Source of the DNA: Fen-671 sp963794745
GTDB lineage: Bacteria > Actinomycetota > Acidimicrobiia > Acidimicrobiales > Palsa-688
Direction: 5' to 3'
DNA length: 64,000 nucleotides
Assembly: GCA_963794745.1 (NCBI GenBank)
Contig: CAWCEZ010000007.1
Coordinates: 248,001 to 312,000, forward strand
Under the pieces are notes generated by a model, which saw only the letters and a list, made by a program, of their open reading frames with translations, was not told where the DNA came from and searched no databases. The translations under genes and the position numbers were made by a program. Below are positions 28,310-37,413 of the stretch, in pieces; positions within the stretch are counted from its first letter, which is position 1; the number at the start of each line of letters is the position of its first letter.

Positions 28310-29134
28310 ATGGGGACTCGAGTACGTAGCTCAACTGCTGTTTTAGGCCCGATTAGTGGCAGCAGTGGGCGGCGTCGGGATTCGTCCGGGACCGTCCTGC
28401 CAATAGAAGTGGCACGTAAGGTGGAGGGCTGGGTCCGTTCAGGGCGGCTCAAAGGGGGAACGAAGCTGCCACCCGAGCGCGAGCTTGCGACCCAGCTCGG
28501 CACCAGCAGGAACGTCCTTCGCGAGGGGCTGCGAGTTCTGGAGACGAGGGGTGTGATCGAAATTCGCCACGGCGTAGGGTCCTTTGTGGCGGAGCTGGCT
28601 CAGTCTGGAGCTGACACTATTCCTGTCCAGCTGGATCTTGAGGTCGCTTGGCTACCCGTCGCCGAGATCCTGACAGCGCGGCGCGCTATAGAGTGTGCCG
28701 TCGTCAAGGTGGCTGCGCGAGCGCATGACAGCCTCGACCTCGAGGAACTGCGAGATGTCTTAAAGGAAACCTCTATTGCGGTCAAGTCACAGGACACGTC
28801 CCGTTTTATCGAGCTTGACCTACGCTTTCACGAAGCGCTTGGCCGTTGCACTCACAACTCTGTCTTGGAGGCAATCCAGGCAGAGATAACACGAGCCACC
28901 GCCGCTGTTCGCGTCGTCGCCACCGTCACGCACGCCGCGATGCGGTCCGCGCTGCAGTTCCACGAGGAGATAGCGGGTGCTCTGGCAAACGGCGACGGCG
29001 AAGCGGCGGCGGCTGGGATGGTGATGCACCTGATTGATGCGAGTGAGCGAGCAGCGAGCGGCCTCGCACACCAGGAGGATGCAGGGCCGAGACCGACCCA
29101 AGGAAACACCAGGCGACGGGGCAAATTAGCGTGA
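28310..29134 (+). CDS. GntR family regulator, FadR/FCD type
   Basis: 274 residues. AGGAGG 9 bases upstream sets the ATG at 28310; a longer upstream frame would run through the promoter. Winged helix: LPPERELATQLGTSRNVLREGLRVLETRGVIEI near 65-97. FCD domain with RRAIECAVVKVAA, ELDLRFHEALGR (metal-binding type) and the final QFHEEIAGALANGD. Divergent from the isomerase/dehydrogenase pair and upstream of two hydrolase genes. The shared promoter element suggests it controls itself and the importer operon at 19 kb. Confidence 0.92.
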   Translation: MGTRVRSSTAVLGPISGSSGRRRDSSGTVLPIEVARKVEGWVRSGRLKGGTKLPPERELATQLGTSRNVLREGLRVLETRGVIEIRHGVGSFVAELAQSGADTIPVQLDLEVAWLPVAEILTARRAIECAVVKVAARAHDSLDLEELRDVLKETSIAVKSQDTSRFIELDLRFHEALGRCTHNSVLEAIQAEITRATAAVRVVATVTHAAMRSALQFHEEIAGALANGDGEAAAAGMVMHLIDASERAASGLAHQEDAGPRPTQGNTRRRGKLA

Positions 29135-29155
29135 GGACGTCGTCCGCTCTTGGTC

Positions 29156-29875
29156 ATGGGCCAAATGGTAAGCGCTAGCGACAAGGTCGAGAGAACCGTC
29201 GAGCGTCCACTAGGCCGCTCCTACGCTGAGTTTGTTGCCGACGACGGGACGACCCTGCGAGGGATTTGCTGGGAGGGCTCGGACAGCTGGGTCCTGTTGG
29301 TGCATGACGTCGGCGAAGATCTCGATGCTTGGCAACCACTCGAAGCCGTACTCGCAGAGAGTGGCTGCGCTCGCCTGGCGTTCGATCTCAGAGGTCACGG
29401 AGCCTCGGACGACTCGCCGCGTGAGGACCGGGCCGACCTCGACATCGAGGCTGCCGCGCGCTATGCCGAGGAGGCGGGTGCTAAGCGGATCTGCGTGGTT
29501 TCGGCTGGCCGAAGCGGCATCGTGGCGCTCGGTTTGCGGCGCGAGCGGCCCTTCGAGGCGATCGCACTGCTGTCGCCCGGGCCACTCGAGGGCCACGACC
29601 CCGGTTCGCTCCGTGGCGAGGGGACGCGGAAGCTCTTCGTCGTCGGCTCGCAGGATGAGACGTTGGCGAACGCGTCCTCCACCCTTCACTCCGCGTCGAT
29701 CGGGTGGTGCTACGCGGTCAGCTTTCCCACTGCGCGCCAGGGTTGCTCGCTATTCGAGGGAGCTCACGCAATACACACCAAGGAACATCTCGCGAGCTTC
29801 GTGCGCGAGTTCGCTTACGACGCGGAGGAGGCGTGGCTAGCCCGTCAAAGCGGCAATTCCGGAGCGGCATCGTGA
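29156..29875 (+). CDS. Alpha/beta hydrolase family protein
   Basis: 239 residues. The fold is seen in VLLVHDVGEDLDAWQPL (oxyanion loop) and FDLRGHGAS. The nucleophile elbow reads SAGRSGIVAL, so the usual GxSxG becomes GRSGI with Ile at the last position. Candidate Asp is GSQDET and candidate His is EGAHAIH. Starts 21 bases after GntR; its TGA overlaps the next gene's GTG (GTGA), so the three genes are one operon. Esterase or lactonase role is plausible. Confidence 0.75.
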   Translation: MGQMVSASDKVERTVERPLGRSYAEFVADDGTTLRGICWEGSDSWVLLVHDVGEDLDAWQPLEAVLAESGCARLAFDLRGHGASDDSPREDRADLDIEAAARYAEEAGAKRICVVSAGRSGIVALGLRRERPFEAIALLSPGPLEGHDPGSLRGEGTRKLFVVGSQDETLANASSTLHSASIGWCYAVSFPTARQGCSLFEGAHAIHTKEHLASFVREFAYDAEEAWLARQSGNSGAAS

Positions 29876-30837
29876 CGTACATCCAGACGGTTACCGGAAA
29901 GATTTCCCCGGCGGATTTGGGTGTCTGTGACTTTCACGAGCACACGTTGCTCAATTGGTCGGGGATGCTTGGGAAACCAACCCCTCCGTTCGATTATGAA
30001 GAGGCATTTGTCAACATACGCGATCTTCTCGTGGATTTTCGCGACGCGGGCGGCCGGACGCTCGTCGATGCGGGCATGACTTGGTTCGGCCCGGACCCGT
30101 GGTTGTACCTTCTGCTTGCCCATGCAACCGGAGTAAACATCATCGCCAGCGTCGGCTTCTTCAACGAGATGGATTGCCCGATGCCGAAACTGGTCTATGC
30201 GCTGACGATCGACGAGCTCGCGAACTGGCTCGCTGCCGCCATCACCGAAGGTATCAACGGGACCGGGGTCAAGGCAGGCGTCCTCAAAGCGGCGTCGAGT
30301 TCTGACCGGGTCACGCCGGCAGAGGAAAAGGCGATACGCGCCGTTGCGCGCGCGCAACGCCAAACCGGAGCAGGGATCATTACTCACGTCAGCTCGCCCG
30401 CCGTGCAGTCGCGTTTAGGGCTTGCGCAAGTGGAGATCTTCAAAGAAGAGGGTGTCGACTTGAACAAGGTGGTGATCGGGCACATGGGATGGGACACAAC
30501 ATCCTCGCCGCTCGACTACCACCGCGAGATAGCGGAGACGGGAGCGAACCTTGGGTACGACCAGATCGGCCATCGCGCGATCCACGACGACGCCTTTTGG
30601 GTCGAACTTATCTCGACAATGGTGGCGGAGGGCTTCACGGAAAAGCTGTTCCTCTCGCACGACTCGGTGGGTGCATGGGTCGGTCCCAGACAAGCAGAGG
30701 GGCACGAACTGAACCGGACCTACTCCCTGACGCTGCGGGGCATCGTCCCTCAGCTCCGACAAGCCGGCGTGAGCGAGGAAGCGCTGGAGACGATCCTCGT
30801 CTCGAACCCAAGACGCTTGCTAACTATCTCGCCCTGA
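29872..30837 (+). CDS. Phosphotriesterase-like lactonase family protein
   Basis: 321 residues. Binuclear metal site of the PTE family: FHEHTLL (HxH near 20-22), GVKAGVLKAAS with the bridging carboxylated Lys, ITHVSS, IGHMGWDT and the catalytic Asp in LSHDSVG. Most natural members are lactonases or esterases rather than phosphotriesterases. GTG start overlaps the alpha/beta hydrolase stop. Converges on the CocE-type gene. Confidence 0.9.
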   Translation: MTYIQTVTGKISPADLGVCDFHEHTLLNWSGMLGKPTPPFDYEEAFVNIRDLLVDFRDAGGRTLVDAGMTWFGPDPWLYLLLAHATGVNIIASVGFFNEMDCPMPKLVYALTIDELANWLAAAITEGINGTGVKAGVLKAASSSDRVTPAEEKAIRAVARAQRQTGAGIITHVSSPAVQSRLGLAQVEIFKEEGVDLNKVVIGHMGWDTTSSPLDYHREIAETGANLGYDQIGHRAIHDDAFWVELISTMVAEGFTEKLFLSHDSVGAWVGPRQAEGHELNRTYSLTLRGIVPQLRQAGVSEEALETILVSNPRRLLTISP

Positions 30838-30879
30838 GGGCGACCGCAGCACCCGGTGAGTTGTCCAGGTCCCTTTGGG

Positions 30880-32859
30880 TTAGGTCACCCAGCGGCGCGA
30901 GACCTCGGGGACGCCGTCAAGGCTCACCTCACCGCTAATGGTGGCGGCGTCGCCCGAAATGAGGATGTCCGCTCGGACGCGGAACTCGCCGCGGGCCGTC
31001 TCGGCGTGCACCGTCGCCCTCCCGCTTACCACGGCGGCGTCGGGCCACTCGGCATCGACGGTCGCGGTAGCGAACCAGTTCAGCTCGATTGTTGCCATCT
31101 GGTCGGGAGATCTCATAAGAACATGGTCACCTATCGTCACCTTCACCTGGTCGGTGACGGGGTCGCGCGAGACCCGATAGAGGGGGTCCGCTCGCAGCAC
31201 CAAAGACAGGGCGGTACGGGCTGGCACCGGCATCGCCGTGCCCGTGGGCAGCGCCACGGTGACCGGTAGCTCGAGCTCAACGCCTTCGGGAGGGCAAACG
31301 ACCGAGACATCTCCCGTCCGCTCGGGCCACAGCCGCGGGAATTCGCCTCCATGGAGGCGTAGGCGAAGATTGTGACCTTCGGGTACCTCATATGCAGTTG
31401 GGGCCATCTCAATCGAGACGGTCTCGTCAAACGACCCGTTTTTTGGAGGCTCGTCCTGGTCGTGGGCCGTCAGCGCCCTCGTTCCCCACGTGATGAGCGA
31501 AGACGAGCCATCCGGGGCCACGTGCAAAAGCTTCGCCACGAAAGTACGGCCCGCGCCAGGGCCGCGCCGCACCACGGCCGTGACCTTCGGACGTCCGCAG
31601 ATGACGAGGGCACCCCCTAGGAGCTCGCCCGTAAACGAAAGTGACCGACCGTTCTCTGCGCTCTGGTCGGACGGTCGGGAGAGGCCTCGCGCCTGATGGT
31701 ACCCCAGGGGGCTGGCCGCTCCTACCGTGGCGTCAGACGAAAGCTTCAGGGGCGCGAGAGCGGGGCCGGTGCCCGCGGGAGGACGTTTGTCGGGGCCCAA
31801 CCGCATGACGAGCGGGCTTGTGCCGGGCACCGGCCAGGCAGGCGCCTGGCACCAAGCGCCTCGTCCTTCGAGGTACAGCTCGACGGGAGCCTCGGCAGTT
31901 CCCCCCCCGCTTGCAGTCTCTCCGGCACCGGGGTGCAGCCATCGGCTCCACCAAGACAGGGCGAGGGGCAGAAAATCCACCGGCTCGAACGAGGACTGGT
32001 CGGGCTCGGTGTGCATCCAGGGCCCGACGAGCAGCTTTTTTGGGCCTTTGAGTTGCTCGTAGGCACGAATGGTGCTGTCACAGTCGACATCGCGCCACCC
32101 TCCGATCAAAAACGTCGGCAGGGTGATGCTGGTTGCGTCGACGGTACGGGACCGCCACTCCTCGGCGCCTGGCCCAAGCCGAAGGATCTCGAGGAGGTAC
32201 GGCTCCGCCTCCAGACGCTGGCGCCACCGCCGCTCCCAGCTGCCGGCGACATCCTGGTGGACGGGGGGCATCAGGTGCTGGGCCAGGGTGGTGAGGCCGA
32301 ACACGCCCAGCGGGCCGAGGCACCCACGCAAGCCGTTGGGGTGGATCAGATCTCGCTCGGGGTCGAGCAGGCCCATTATCGACATCACAGCCCGCAGGGG
32401 CGCTGGGCCAAGAGAGGCGGTGCGCAACGCGACGACCGCTCCGTACGAGACGCCCCACATCCCGACGGTGCCGTCACACCAGGGCTGGGTAGCTGCCCAT
32501 TGCACAGCTACCGCGCCGTCTTCGGCCTCGGCCGGGTCGAAAAGGGGCCGGGGCCGCCCGCCGGAGGCCCCGGTCCCGCGAAAGTCGACGAGGACGGTGG
32601 CATAACCGCGCTCAGCGAAGTAGTGGTTGGCGTCCCAGCTAGTGACGCCCCCGATCGCGTCCTTGTGGTAGGGGAGCAAGGTTATTAGCGCCGGGCAAGG
32701 TGCCGCGCCGAGGGGCCGGTAGATGTCCCCGGACAGCTCGGTGCCGTCGGGGCAAACGATCATACAGTTGTGCTCTACGTGGACCTCGTAGAGGTCCTTA
32801 CCCTCCAACTTGCCCCCGCCCGTCCTGATCTGTGGCCGGCCCGACCTTAGGGCCACCAT
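30880..32859 (-). CDS. CocE/NonD family hydrolase (X-Pro dipeptidyl-peptidase type)
   Basis: About 659 residues. N-terminal alpha/beta hydrolase core with VCPDGTELSGDIYRP, YATVLVDFRGTGASGG and the nucleophile elbow MWGVSYGAVVAL (GxSxG), then GGWRDVDCD and GPWMH for the Asp/His region; C-terminal jelly-roll domain from about 400. Family members are esterases or acyl-aminopeptidases. ATG 32859 preferred over the TTG at 32886 because GGGGTG precedes it and alignment with the family begins later. Divergent from a TetR gene only 50 bases away, its probable regulator. Confidence 0.9.
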   Translation of the reverse strand: MVALRSGRPQIRTGGGKLEGKDLYEVHVEHNCMIVCPDGTELSGDIYRPLGAAPCPALITLLPYHKDAIGGVTSWDANHYFAERGYATVLVDFRGTGASGGRPRPLFDPAEAEDGAVAVQWAATQPWCDGTVGMWGVSYGAVVALRTASLGPAPLRAVMSIMGLLDPERDLIHPNGLRGCLGPLGVFGLTTLAQHLMPPVHQDVAGSWERRWRQRLEAEPYLLEILRLGPGAEEWRSRTVDATSITLPTFLIGGWRDVDCDSTIRAYEQLKGPKKLLVGPWMHTEPDQSSFEPVDFLPLALSWWSRWLHPGAGETASGGGTAEAPVELYLEGRGAWCQAPAWPVPGTSPLVMRLGPDKRPPAGTGPALAPLKLSSDATVGAASPLGYHQARGLSRPSDQSAENGRSLSFTGELLGGALVICGRPKVTAVVRRGPGAGRTFVAKLLHVAPDGSSSLITWGTRALTAHDQDEPPKNGSFDETVSIEMAPTAYEVPEGHNLRLRLHGGEFPRLWPERTGDVSVVCPPEGVELELPVTVALPTGTAMPVPARTALSLVLRADPLYRVSRDPVTDQVKVTIGDHVLMRSPDQMATIELNWFATATVDAEWPDAAVVSGRATVHAETARGEFRVRADILISGDAATISGEVSLDGVPEVSRRWVT

Positions 32860-32909
32860 CGCACCCCGGGCCCGTTGGGCCGGCAATGCGTCGCGTACAC
32901 TAGTGGGCG

Positions 32910-33569
32910 ATGCTGATGCCTTCGCCTGCGGCAGCCGAGTTGCCGCGGCTCTCCGACCGTGAAGAAGAACTCATCCGGGCCACCTACCAGGTAATTGCCC
33001 GCGTCGGCAGCCAGCAGCTCTCGCTGCGGCCCTTGGCGAAGGAGCTCGGCGTCAGTGCCCAGCTCTTCCTTTACCACTTTGACTCCAAGGACAACCTGCT
33101 CCTTTCGACAATACGCTGGGCTGTGCTCGACCTCGTCGAGCGCATCCGCCAACGCCTCGAGGATATTGACGATCCGGAGCAGGCGTTGGTCGCTCTCGTC
33201 GACGCTATCTTTGCTGATCCCCAGGCGGCCCGTGATTTCTACCTTGTGTACCTCGACCTCGTGCAGTACTGCGCCCGCAACGCTTCCTTCAGCGGTCTGG
33301 CCGAGATGCTCTGGAAATATGTCAACGGCGCCTACGCCGTCGTTATCCAGCACGGCGTGGCTTCGGGGAGCTTTGACATCGACGATATAGAGCAGGCGGC
33401 CCGCCAAGCGCGCGCGATCGTCGAAGGCAGCGTGGTCCAGTGGCTCCAGGACGACCACTGGGAGGAGAGCCATGCGGCTTTGCGGGCCGAGTGCTACCAG
33501 GCGCTCGTCGCCCTCCTCAACGGCTCGTCGGCGCAGTCGGCATGGTCGTTGTCGGCCCGCTCTTCTTGA
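32910..33569 (+). CDS. TetR family regulator
   Basis: 219 residues: N-terminal helix-turn-helix LIRATYQVIARVGSQQLSLRPLAKELGVSAQLFLYHF (near 21-57) with a variable C-terminal ligand domain. A TACACT -10-like hexamer at 32896-32901 ends 8 bases before the ATG and overlaps the palindrome CACTAGTG (32898-32905), so the mRNA may be leaderless and self-repressed. Divergent from the CocE-type hydrolase. Confidence 0.88.
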   Translation: MLMPSPAAAELPRLSDREEELIRATYQVIARVGSQQLSLRPLAKELGVSAQLFLYHFDSKDNLLLSTIRWAVLDLVERIRQRLEDIDDPEQALVALVDAIFADPQAARDFYLVYLDLVQYCARNASFSGLAEMLWKYVNGAYAVVIQHGVASGSFDIDDIEQAARQARAIVEGSVVQWLQDDHWEESHAALRAECYQALVALLNGSSAQSAWSLSARSS

Positions 33570-33757
33570 CGGGCACACCCTAGCCGCGGCCGTGCCGGCA
33601 ACCAGGATGGCTTTGGCCTGCAGGAGCCCGGTGACCCGGCAGAGCGCGGGGCATCAAAGATCCTTTGCGGTTGCTCGGACCTTTTGAACCGGGCCAGCCA
33701 ATGAGCAAGCCCCGATAGCCCTCCGACTGCCGAGCCTCGCCGGCGGGCCCGGCATCC

Positions 33758-33787
33758 TTGACGACTGTTCAGGACCCCTGCTACTGT
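33758..33787 (+). promoter_or_regulatory. Promoter of the CUT1 sugar importer
   Basis: TTGACG (33758-33763), 18-base spacer, TACTGT (33782-33787), about 137 bases before the first permease. The surrounding 355-bp space (33570-33924) holds no convincing gene. Confidence 0.55.
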
Positions 33788-33924
33788 TCCGGCGGTAGCG
33801 CCTGAAGGGGATTACTGAAATCGATACCATAGCCCAACGCGTCCGACGGCTGTACCCGGCCCAAGAACATGCCGAGCGGCAACTTGCCTAACACTTGCCG
33901 CACCAGGGGGCCGCTCAGGTGACG

Positions 33925-34962
33925 ATGTCGAGCCCCACGATGTCGACGCGTCGGCCCGAGAGGAGGTTCTTGCCGATCGATGCCGGCCGGACCGCGACGT
34001 CGGGGCCGTTCCTCGGCGGTGAAGCCGACGACCAAGGCCCCCGGCTCCGTCGTAGGGGCCGCACCCGCTTATCGCCTCGCCAACGTCGCGACGCACTAAC
34101 CGCCTACTTCCTGATAAGCCCGGCGCTACTGCTTTTCCTCTGCTTCATCGCCGGCCCGCTGATCGGCGCCATAGTGCTCAGCCTGTTCAACTACGACCTG
34201 TTGAACCCACCAACATTTGTCGGGCTCGGCAACTACCGCTACCTCCTCCACGACAGCCTGGCCTGGAACGCCCTTTTCGTGACCGCCGAATTCACGATCG
34301 CCAGCGTCGTCCTGCACGTGGTTGTCGGCCTTGGCCTGGCTCTCGCTGTGAACCGGAAGATGTCCACCGCCTTGCGCTACGGCCTTCGCACCGCGATCTT
34401 CTTCCCGGTGTTGATCTCCTGGGCCGTCGTCTCGCTCATAGCGGAGTACACCCTCGACCCGAACTTCGGCTTCATCACTTACTATCTCGGCCAACTCGGC
34501 ATCCATAACCTGAACGTTTTCGAAGGCTCCAACACCGCGCTCGGCGCCATCGTCGGGGTGGACCTCTGGCACACTGTCGGGTTCTCCTTCATCGTCCTGC
34601 TGGCCGGGTTGCAAACGATACCGCCTTATCTCTACGAGGCCGCCCGGGTGGACGGCGCCGGCACGTTCCGGGTCTTTCGGACCATGACGCTGCCAATGCT
34701 GTCGCCTTCGTTGTTTTTTGTCATCGTTATCTCGTTCATCGGGGCCTTCCAGATTTTCGACCCGGTGCACATCATTACCCAGGGTGGCCCGGGCAACGCC
34801 ACCGAGTCCATCGTGCAGTACATCTACCAAAACGGCTTCACGGACCTCTATATGGGTTATGCCGCGGCCCTGGGGCTCGTCGTACTGGTCGTCCTGCTTG
34901 TGGCCACCTTGGGCCAGTTCGGCCTCGCCCGCTTCTGGGTCCATAACGAGATCGCCGACTGA
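33925..34962 (+). CDS. ABC sugar permease, CUT1 family (MalF/UgpA type)
   Basis: 345 residues with a polar N-terminal arm of about 60 residues, then LTAYFLISPALLLFLCFIAGPLIGAIVLSLFNYDL and five more membrane segments. The EAA loop is YLYEAARVDGAGTFRVFRTMTLPML, diagnostic of sugar permeases. Start could also be GTG 33919 or TTG 33895. Ends 3 bases before its partner. Confidence 0.9.
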   Translation: MSSPTMSTRRPERRFLPIDAGRTATSGPFLGGEADDQGPRLRRRGRTRLSPRQRRDALTAYFLISPALLLFLCFIAGPLIGAIVLSLFNYDLLNPPTFVGLGNYRYLLHDSLAWNALFVTAEFTIASVVLHVVVGLGLALAVNRKMSTALRYGLRTAIFFPVLISWAVVSLIAEYTLDPNFGFITYYLGQLGIHNLNVFEGSNTALGAIVGVDLWHTVGFSFIVLLAGLQTIPPYLYEAARVDGAGTFRVFRTMTLPMLSPSLFFVIVISFIGAFQIFDPVHIITQGGPGNATESIVQYIYQNGFTDLYMGYAAALGLVVLVVLLVATLGQFGLARFWVHNEIAD

Positions 34963-34965
34963 ACG

Positions 34966-35820
34966 ATGGTGACCACCCATGCACCGGCACTTGCCAAAGC
35001 GGCCCGCAAGGCACGAAGACTGAGCGCCAACACGGTCCTCCTGCTCATGGTGCCCATCTTCCTTGCCCCGGTCATATGGACAGTTGTGCAGTCTTTCCTG
35101 CCAGGCAGTGGCGCCCTCAAGATCCCCCCCGTGTGGGTTACCGCCCACCCCACCATCGCCAACTACTCGTCGGTTTTCAACCTGATCCCTTTCCTCACGT
35201 TCCTGTTCAACAGCGTCAAGATCACCCTGATCGTCACCGTTGGGTCGCTCGTGACGAGCGCCCTGGCGGCTTACGCGTTCGCCCGGCTCCGCTTCCCGGG
35301 CCGCAACGCTTTGTTCTTCATGTTCCTCGCCGCATTGATGGTGCCCAATGTCGTGACCGCCGCCCCGACGTACGTCCTAATGCACGAGTTGCACCTGGCC
35401 ACCAGCCAAACCGCGGTTTGGCTCCCGGGCCTGATCAACGTGTTCGGGATATTCCTGCTGCGGCAGTTCTTTCGCGGGATACCGCGCGACCTCGAAGACG
35501 CCGCCCGGGTCGACGGCCTGTCGACATTGGGCGTTCTCCGCCGCATAATCCTGCCCCTGTCGAAACCGGCACTGGCCGCGCTTGCCATCCTCATCGGCAC
35601 GACGACGTGGAACGACTACTTCTGGCCGAGCATCTACCTCACCAACCGCAGCCAGATGACCCTGACAGTCGGGCTCGTATCGCTCCAAGGCGAGTACAAA
35701 GAGGGCTCGCCCCTGGTGATGTTCGCGGCGGTATCGATGACAGTCCTGCCCCTTCTTGTACTTTTCCTCTTCACCCAGCGGGCGATAACCCAAAGCCTGG
35801 CAATGACTTCGTTCCGCTAG
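34966..35820 (+). CDS. ABC sugar permease, CUT1 family (MalG/UgpE type)
   Basis: 284 residues, six membrane segments, with DLEDAARVDGLSTLGVLRRIILPLSKP as the EAA loop. Starts 3 bases after the first permease. No ATPase follows; CUT1 systems of actinobacteria often share one multi-use ATPase (MsiK type) encoded elsewhere, which probably applies here. Confidence 0.92.
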   Translation: MVTTHAPALAKAARKARRLSANTVLLLMVPIFLAPVIWTVVQSFLPGSGALKIPPVWVTAHPTIANYSSVFNLIPFLTFLFNSVKITLIVTVGSLVTSALAAYAFARLRFPGRNALFFMFLAALMVPNVVTAAPTYVLMHELHLATSQTAVWLPGLINVFGIFLLRQFFRGIPRDLEDAARVDGLSTLGVLRRIILPLSKPALAALAILIGTTTWNDYFWPSIYLTNRSQMTLTVGLVSLQGEYKEGSPLVMFAAVSMTVLPLLVLFLFTQRAITQSLAMTSFR

Positions 35821-35928
35821 TTCCTAGTCCCCAATTCGACCCATCTCCGCAACCCGACGCTCTCGGACCTCCCGTCGCCGTCGGGACCACAACCAAGGCA
35901 CAATGACAAACAGAAAGGTGAGTTCATC

Positions 35929-37248
35929 ATGGACCGTCGTGAGTTCCTAAAAGTAGCAGGGGCAAGCGCAGCTCTCGCGAGCGCTTCGCGACTTCCGGGC
36001 CTATTCGGCAGGAAGAGCGACCTCGAACCCGATGCCAGCGTGACAGGGCATGTCACGTTGGCCTTTTTCGGGGCAGCGGACATCGTCAAGGCATGGGACA
36101 TTATCTTTGCCGACTTCAACAAGGTATACCCCAACATAAAAATCGACGCCGTGCCGATAGCGGCTTCGACGTGGTCCACCTACGCCGACGCTGCGATCCT
36201 GCAGATGGCGGGGGGCCGCCAGTTCGACATCCTCCAGGGCGCGATCAACATCCAACGCCTCCTCATCACCAAGGGTGTCGTGGCACCGCTCGACGATTTC
36301 ATCGCGCGGGACAAAGCTCAACTGGCCCCGTACTTCGCTGACGAAAACCCCCACTTCCTGGCTTGGAACAAGTCGATCGTCTCGAAGGGTGGCCCGACTT
36401 ACTACCTGCCCGCGGACTACAACACATACTGCTGCTGGGTGAACACGGAGATGTTCGAAAAGGCAGGTGTCCCAGTGCCCTCCGACGGTTGGACGTGGGA
36501 CGACCTGATGGCTGCGGGCGAGAAGATCTGCACCTCGCCTGGTACCTACCTCATCCACTGCGACCCGGGCGATATGTTCTTCTTCCAGCCGTGGGCTCTG
36601 ACCAACGGCGGGACATTGCTGAACGCCGACTGGTCCAAGTCAACCTTGGCCAGCGCTCCAACGATTGAGGCAGCGGCATTTGCACAGCAGCTCTGTCTGA
36701 AGGGTTACTCACCCAAGCCGGGGGGAGCATTCGACGACGTGGTCGAGTTTGTTGACAACAAGCTCGCAATATTCGGTTGCGGTATGTGGCTTAACCCTGG
36801 GATCGTGGCAGCCAAGGCTGCCGGGAAGGTCAAGATCGTAAGCTGGCCCCAGAAGGTGCGCAAGGGGACCTCTGTCGGGTGGAACGCCTACCCCATAACC
36901 AAGACGTCAAAGAACAAAGAGGCGGCGTGGTCGTTCATAAAGTATGTAGCTTCGACGCGCGCCGTTGTGAACCTGACAGCGACGGGACAGGCGACGCCGG
37001 GCCGCAAGTCGGTATTTTTCTCGGACCTGCACAAAGCGGCTCCCGAGCAAGGGATCGACGAGTTCTGGAACGAAGTGGCCTACGCCACACCCGTACCGTC
37101 TCCCGACGCCTCGGACGCGGTCAATGCCGCGATCATCAAGACAGTCACCCAGCTGTACTCCTCGAACGCCGACCCGACGACCCTCATGACGGCGCTCGAC
37201 AAGCAGGTGACCGGCTACCTCAACAACAGCGGGCCAGGAGGTATCTGA
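35929..37248 (+). CDS. Extracellular sugar-binding protein, family 1, Tat-type signal
   Basis: 439 residues. MDRREFLKVAGASAALASAS is a twin-arginine signal. The mature part carries the SBP_bac_1 features WSTYADAAILQMAGGRQFDI and WVNTEMFEKAGVPVPSDGWTWDDL, with an aromatic-rich sugar cleft (W, Y). AGAAAGGTGA precedes the ATG. Lies 108 bases after the permeases; last gene before a hairpin. Sugar not identifiable from sequence alone. Confidence 0.92.
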   Translation: MDRREFLKVAGASAALASASRLPGLFGRKSDLEPDASVTGHVTLAFFGAADIVKAWDIIFADFNKVYPNIKIDAVPIAASTWSTYADAAILQMAGGRQFDILQGAINIQRLLITKGVVAPLDDFIARDKAQLAPYFADENPHFLAWNKSIVSKGGPTYYLPADYNTYCCWVNTEMFEKAGVPVPSDGWTWDDLMAAGEKICTSPGTYLIHCDPGDMFFFQPWALTNGGTLLNADWSKSTLASAPTIEAAAFAQQLCLKGYSPKPGGAFDDVVEFVDNKLAIFGCGMWLNPGIVAAKAAGKVKIVSWPQKVRKGTSVGWNAYPITKTSKNKEAAWSFIKYVASTRAVVNLTATGQATPGRKSVFFSDLHKAAPEQGIDEFWNEVAYATPVPSPDASDAVNAAIIKTVTQLYSSNADPTTLMTALDKQVTGYLNNSGPGGI

Positions 37249-37253
37249 CGTAT

Positions 37254-37294
37254 CGATCGCTAGATGTCGGCACAGTGCCAGCGTGTAGCGATCG
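37254..37294. other. Hairpin after the CUT1 binding protein
   Basis: CGATCGCTA (37254-37262) pairs with TAGCGATCG (37286-37294), 6 bases after the stop. Together with the next hairpin it may form a two-part 3'-end structure. Confidence 0.45.
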
Positions 37295-37308
37295 CCGATA
37301 AGTTCGGC

Positions 37309-37347
37309 CGAGCCCGCACCTGGCTCCTGGTAGTCAGGGCGGGCTCG
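37309..37347. terminator. Bidirectional terminator-like hairpin
   Basis: CGAGCCCGC (37309-37317) pairs with GCGGGCTCG (37339-37347) between two convergent genes (binding protein and aldehyde dehydrogenase). GC-rich stem without a clear T run. Confidence 0.5.
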
Positions 37348-37413
37348 GGGCCGCCGGTTCGCCGTAAGGGCGTCTGTAGCACCCAGGCCCACAGAGGATG
37401 GCCCGAGCTGCCT

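Noticed and set aside
33781..34096. Minus-strand frame ending LGYGIDFSNPLQALPPEQ before the CUT1 permease
   Set aside because: Reads somewhat protein-like, but its upstream part is antisense to the permease N-terminus, there is no start or ribosome site, and it would cover the CUT1 promoter.
34126..35148. Long minus-strand frame of 340 codons opposite the sugar permeases
   Set aside because: Shadow frame: composition is typical of the reverse complement of membrane-protein codons (many D, E, G, Q, H), no domain.
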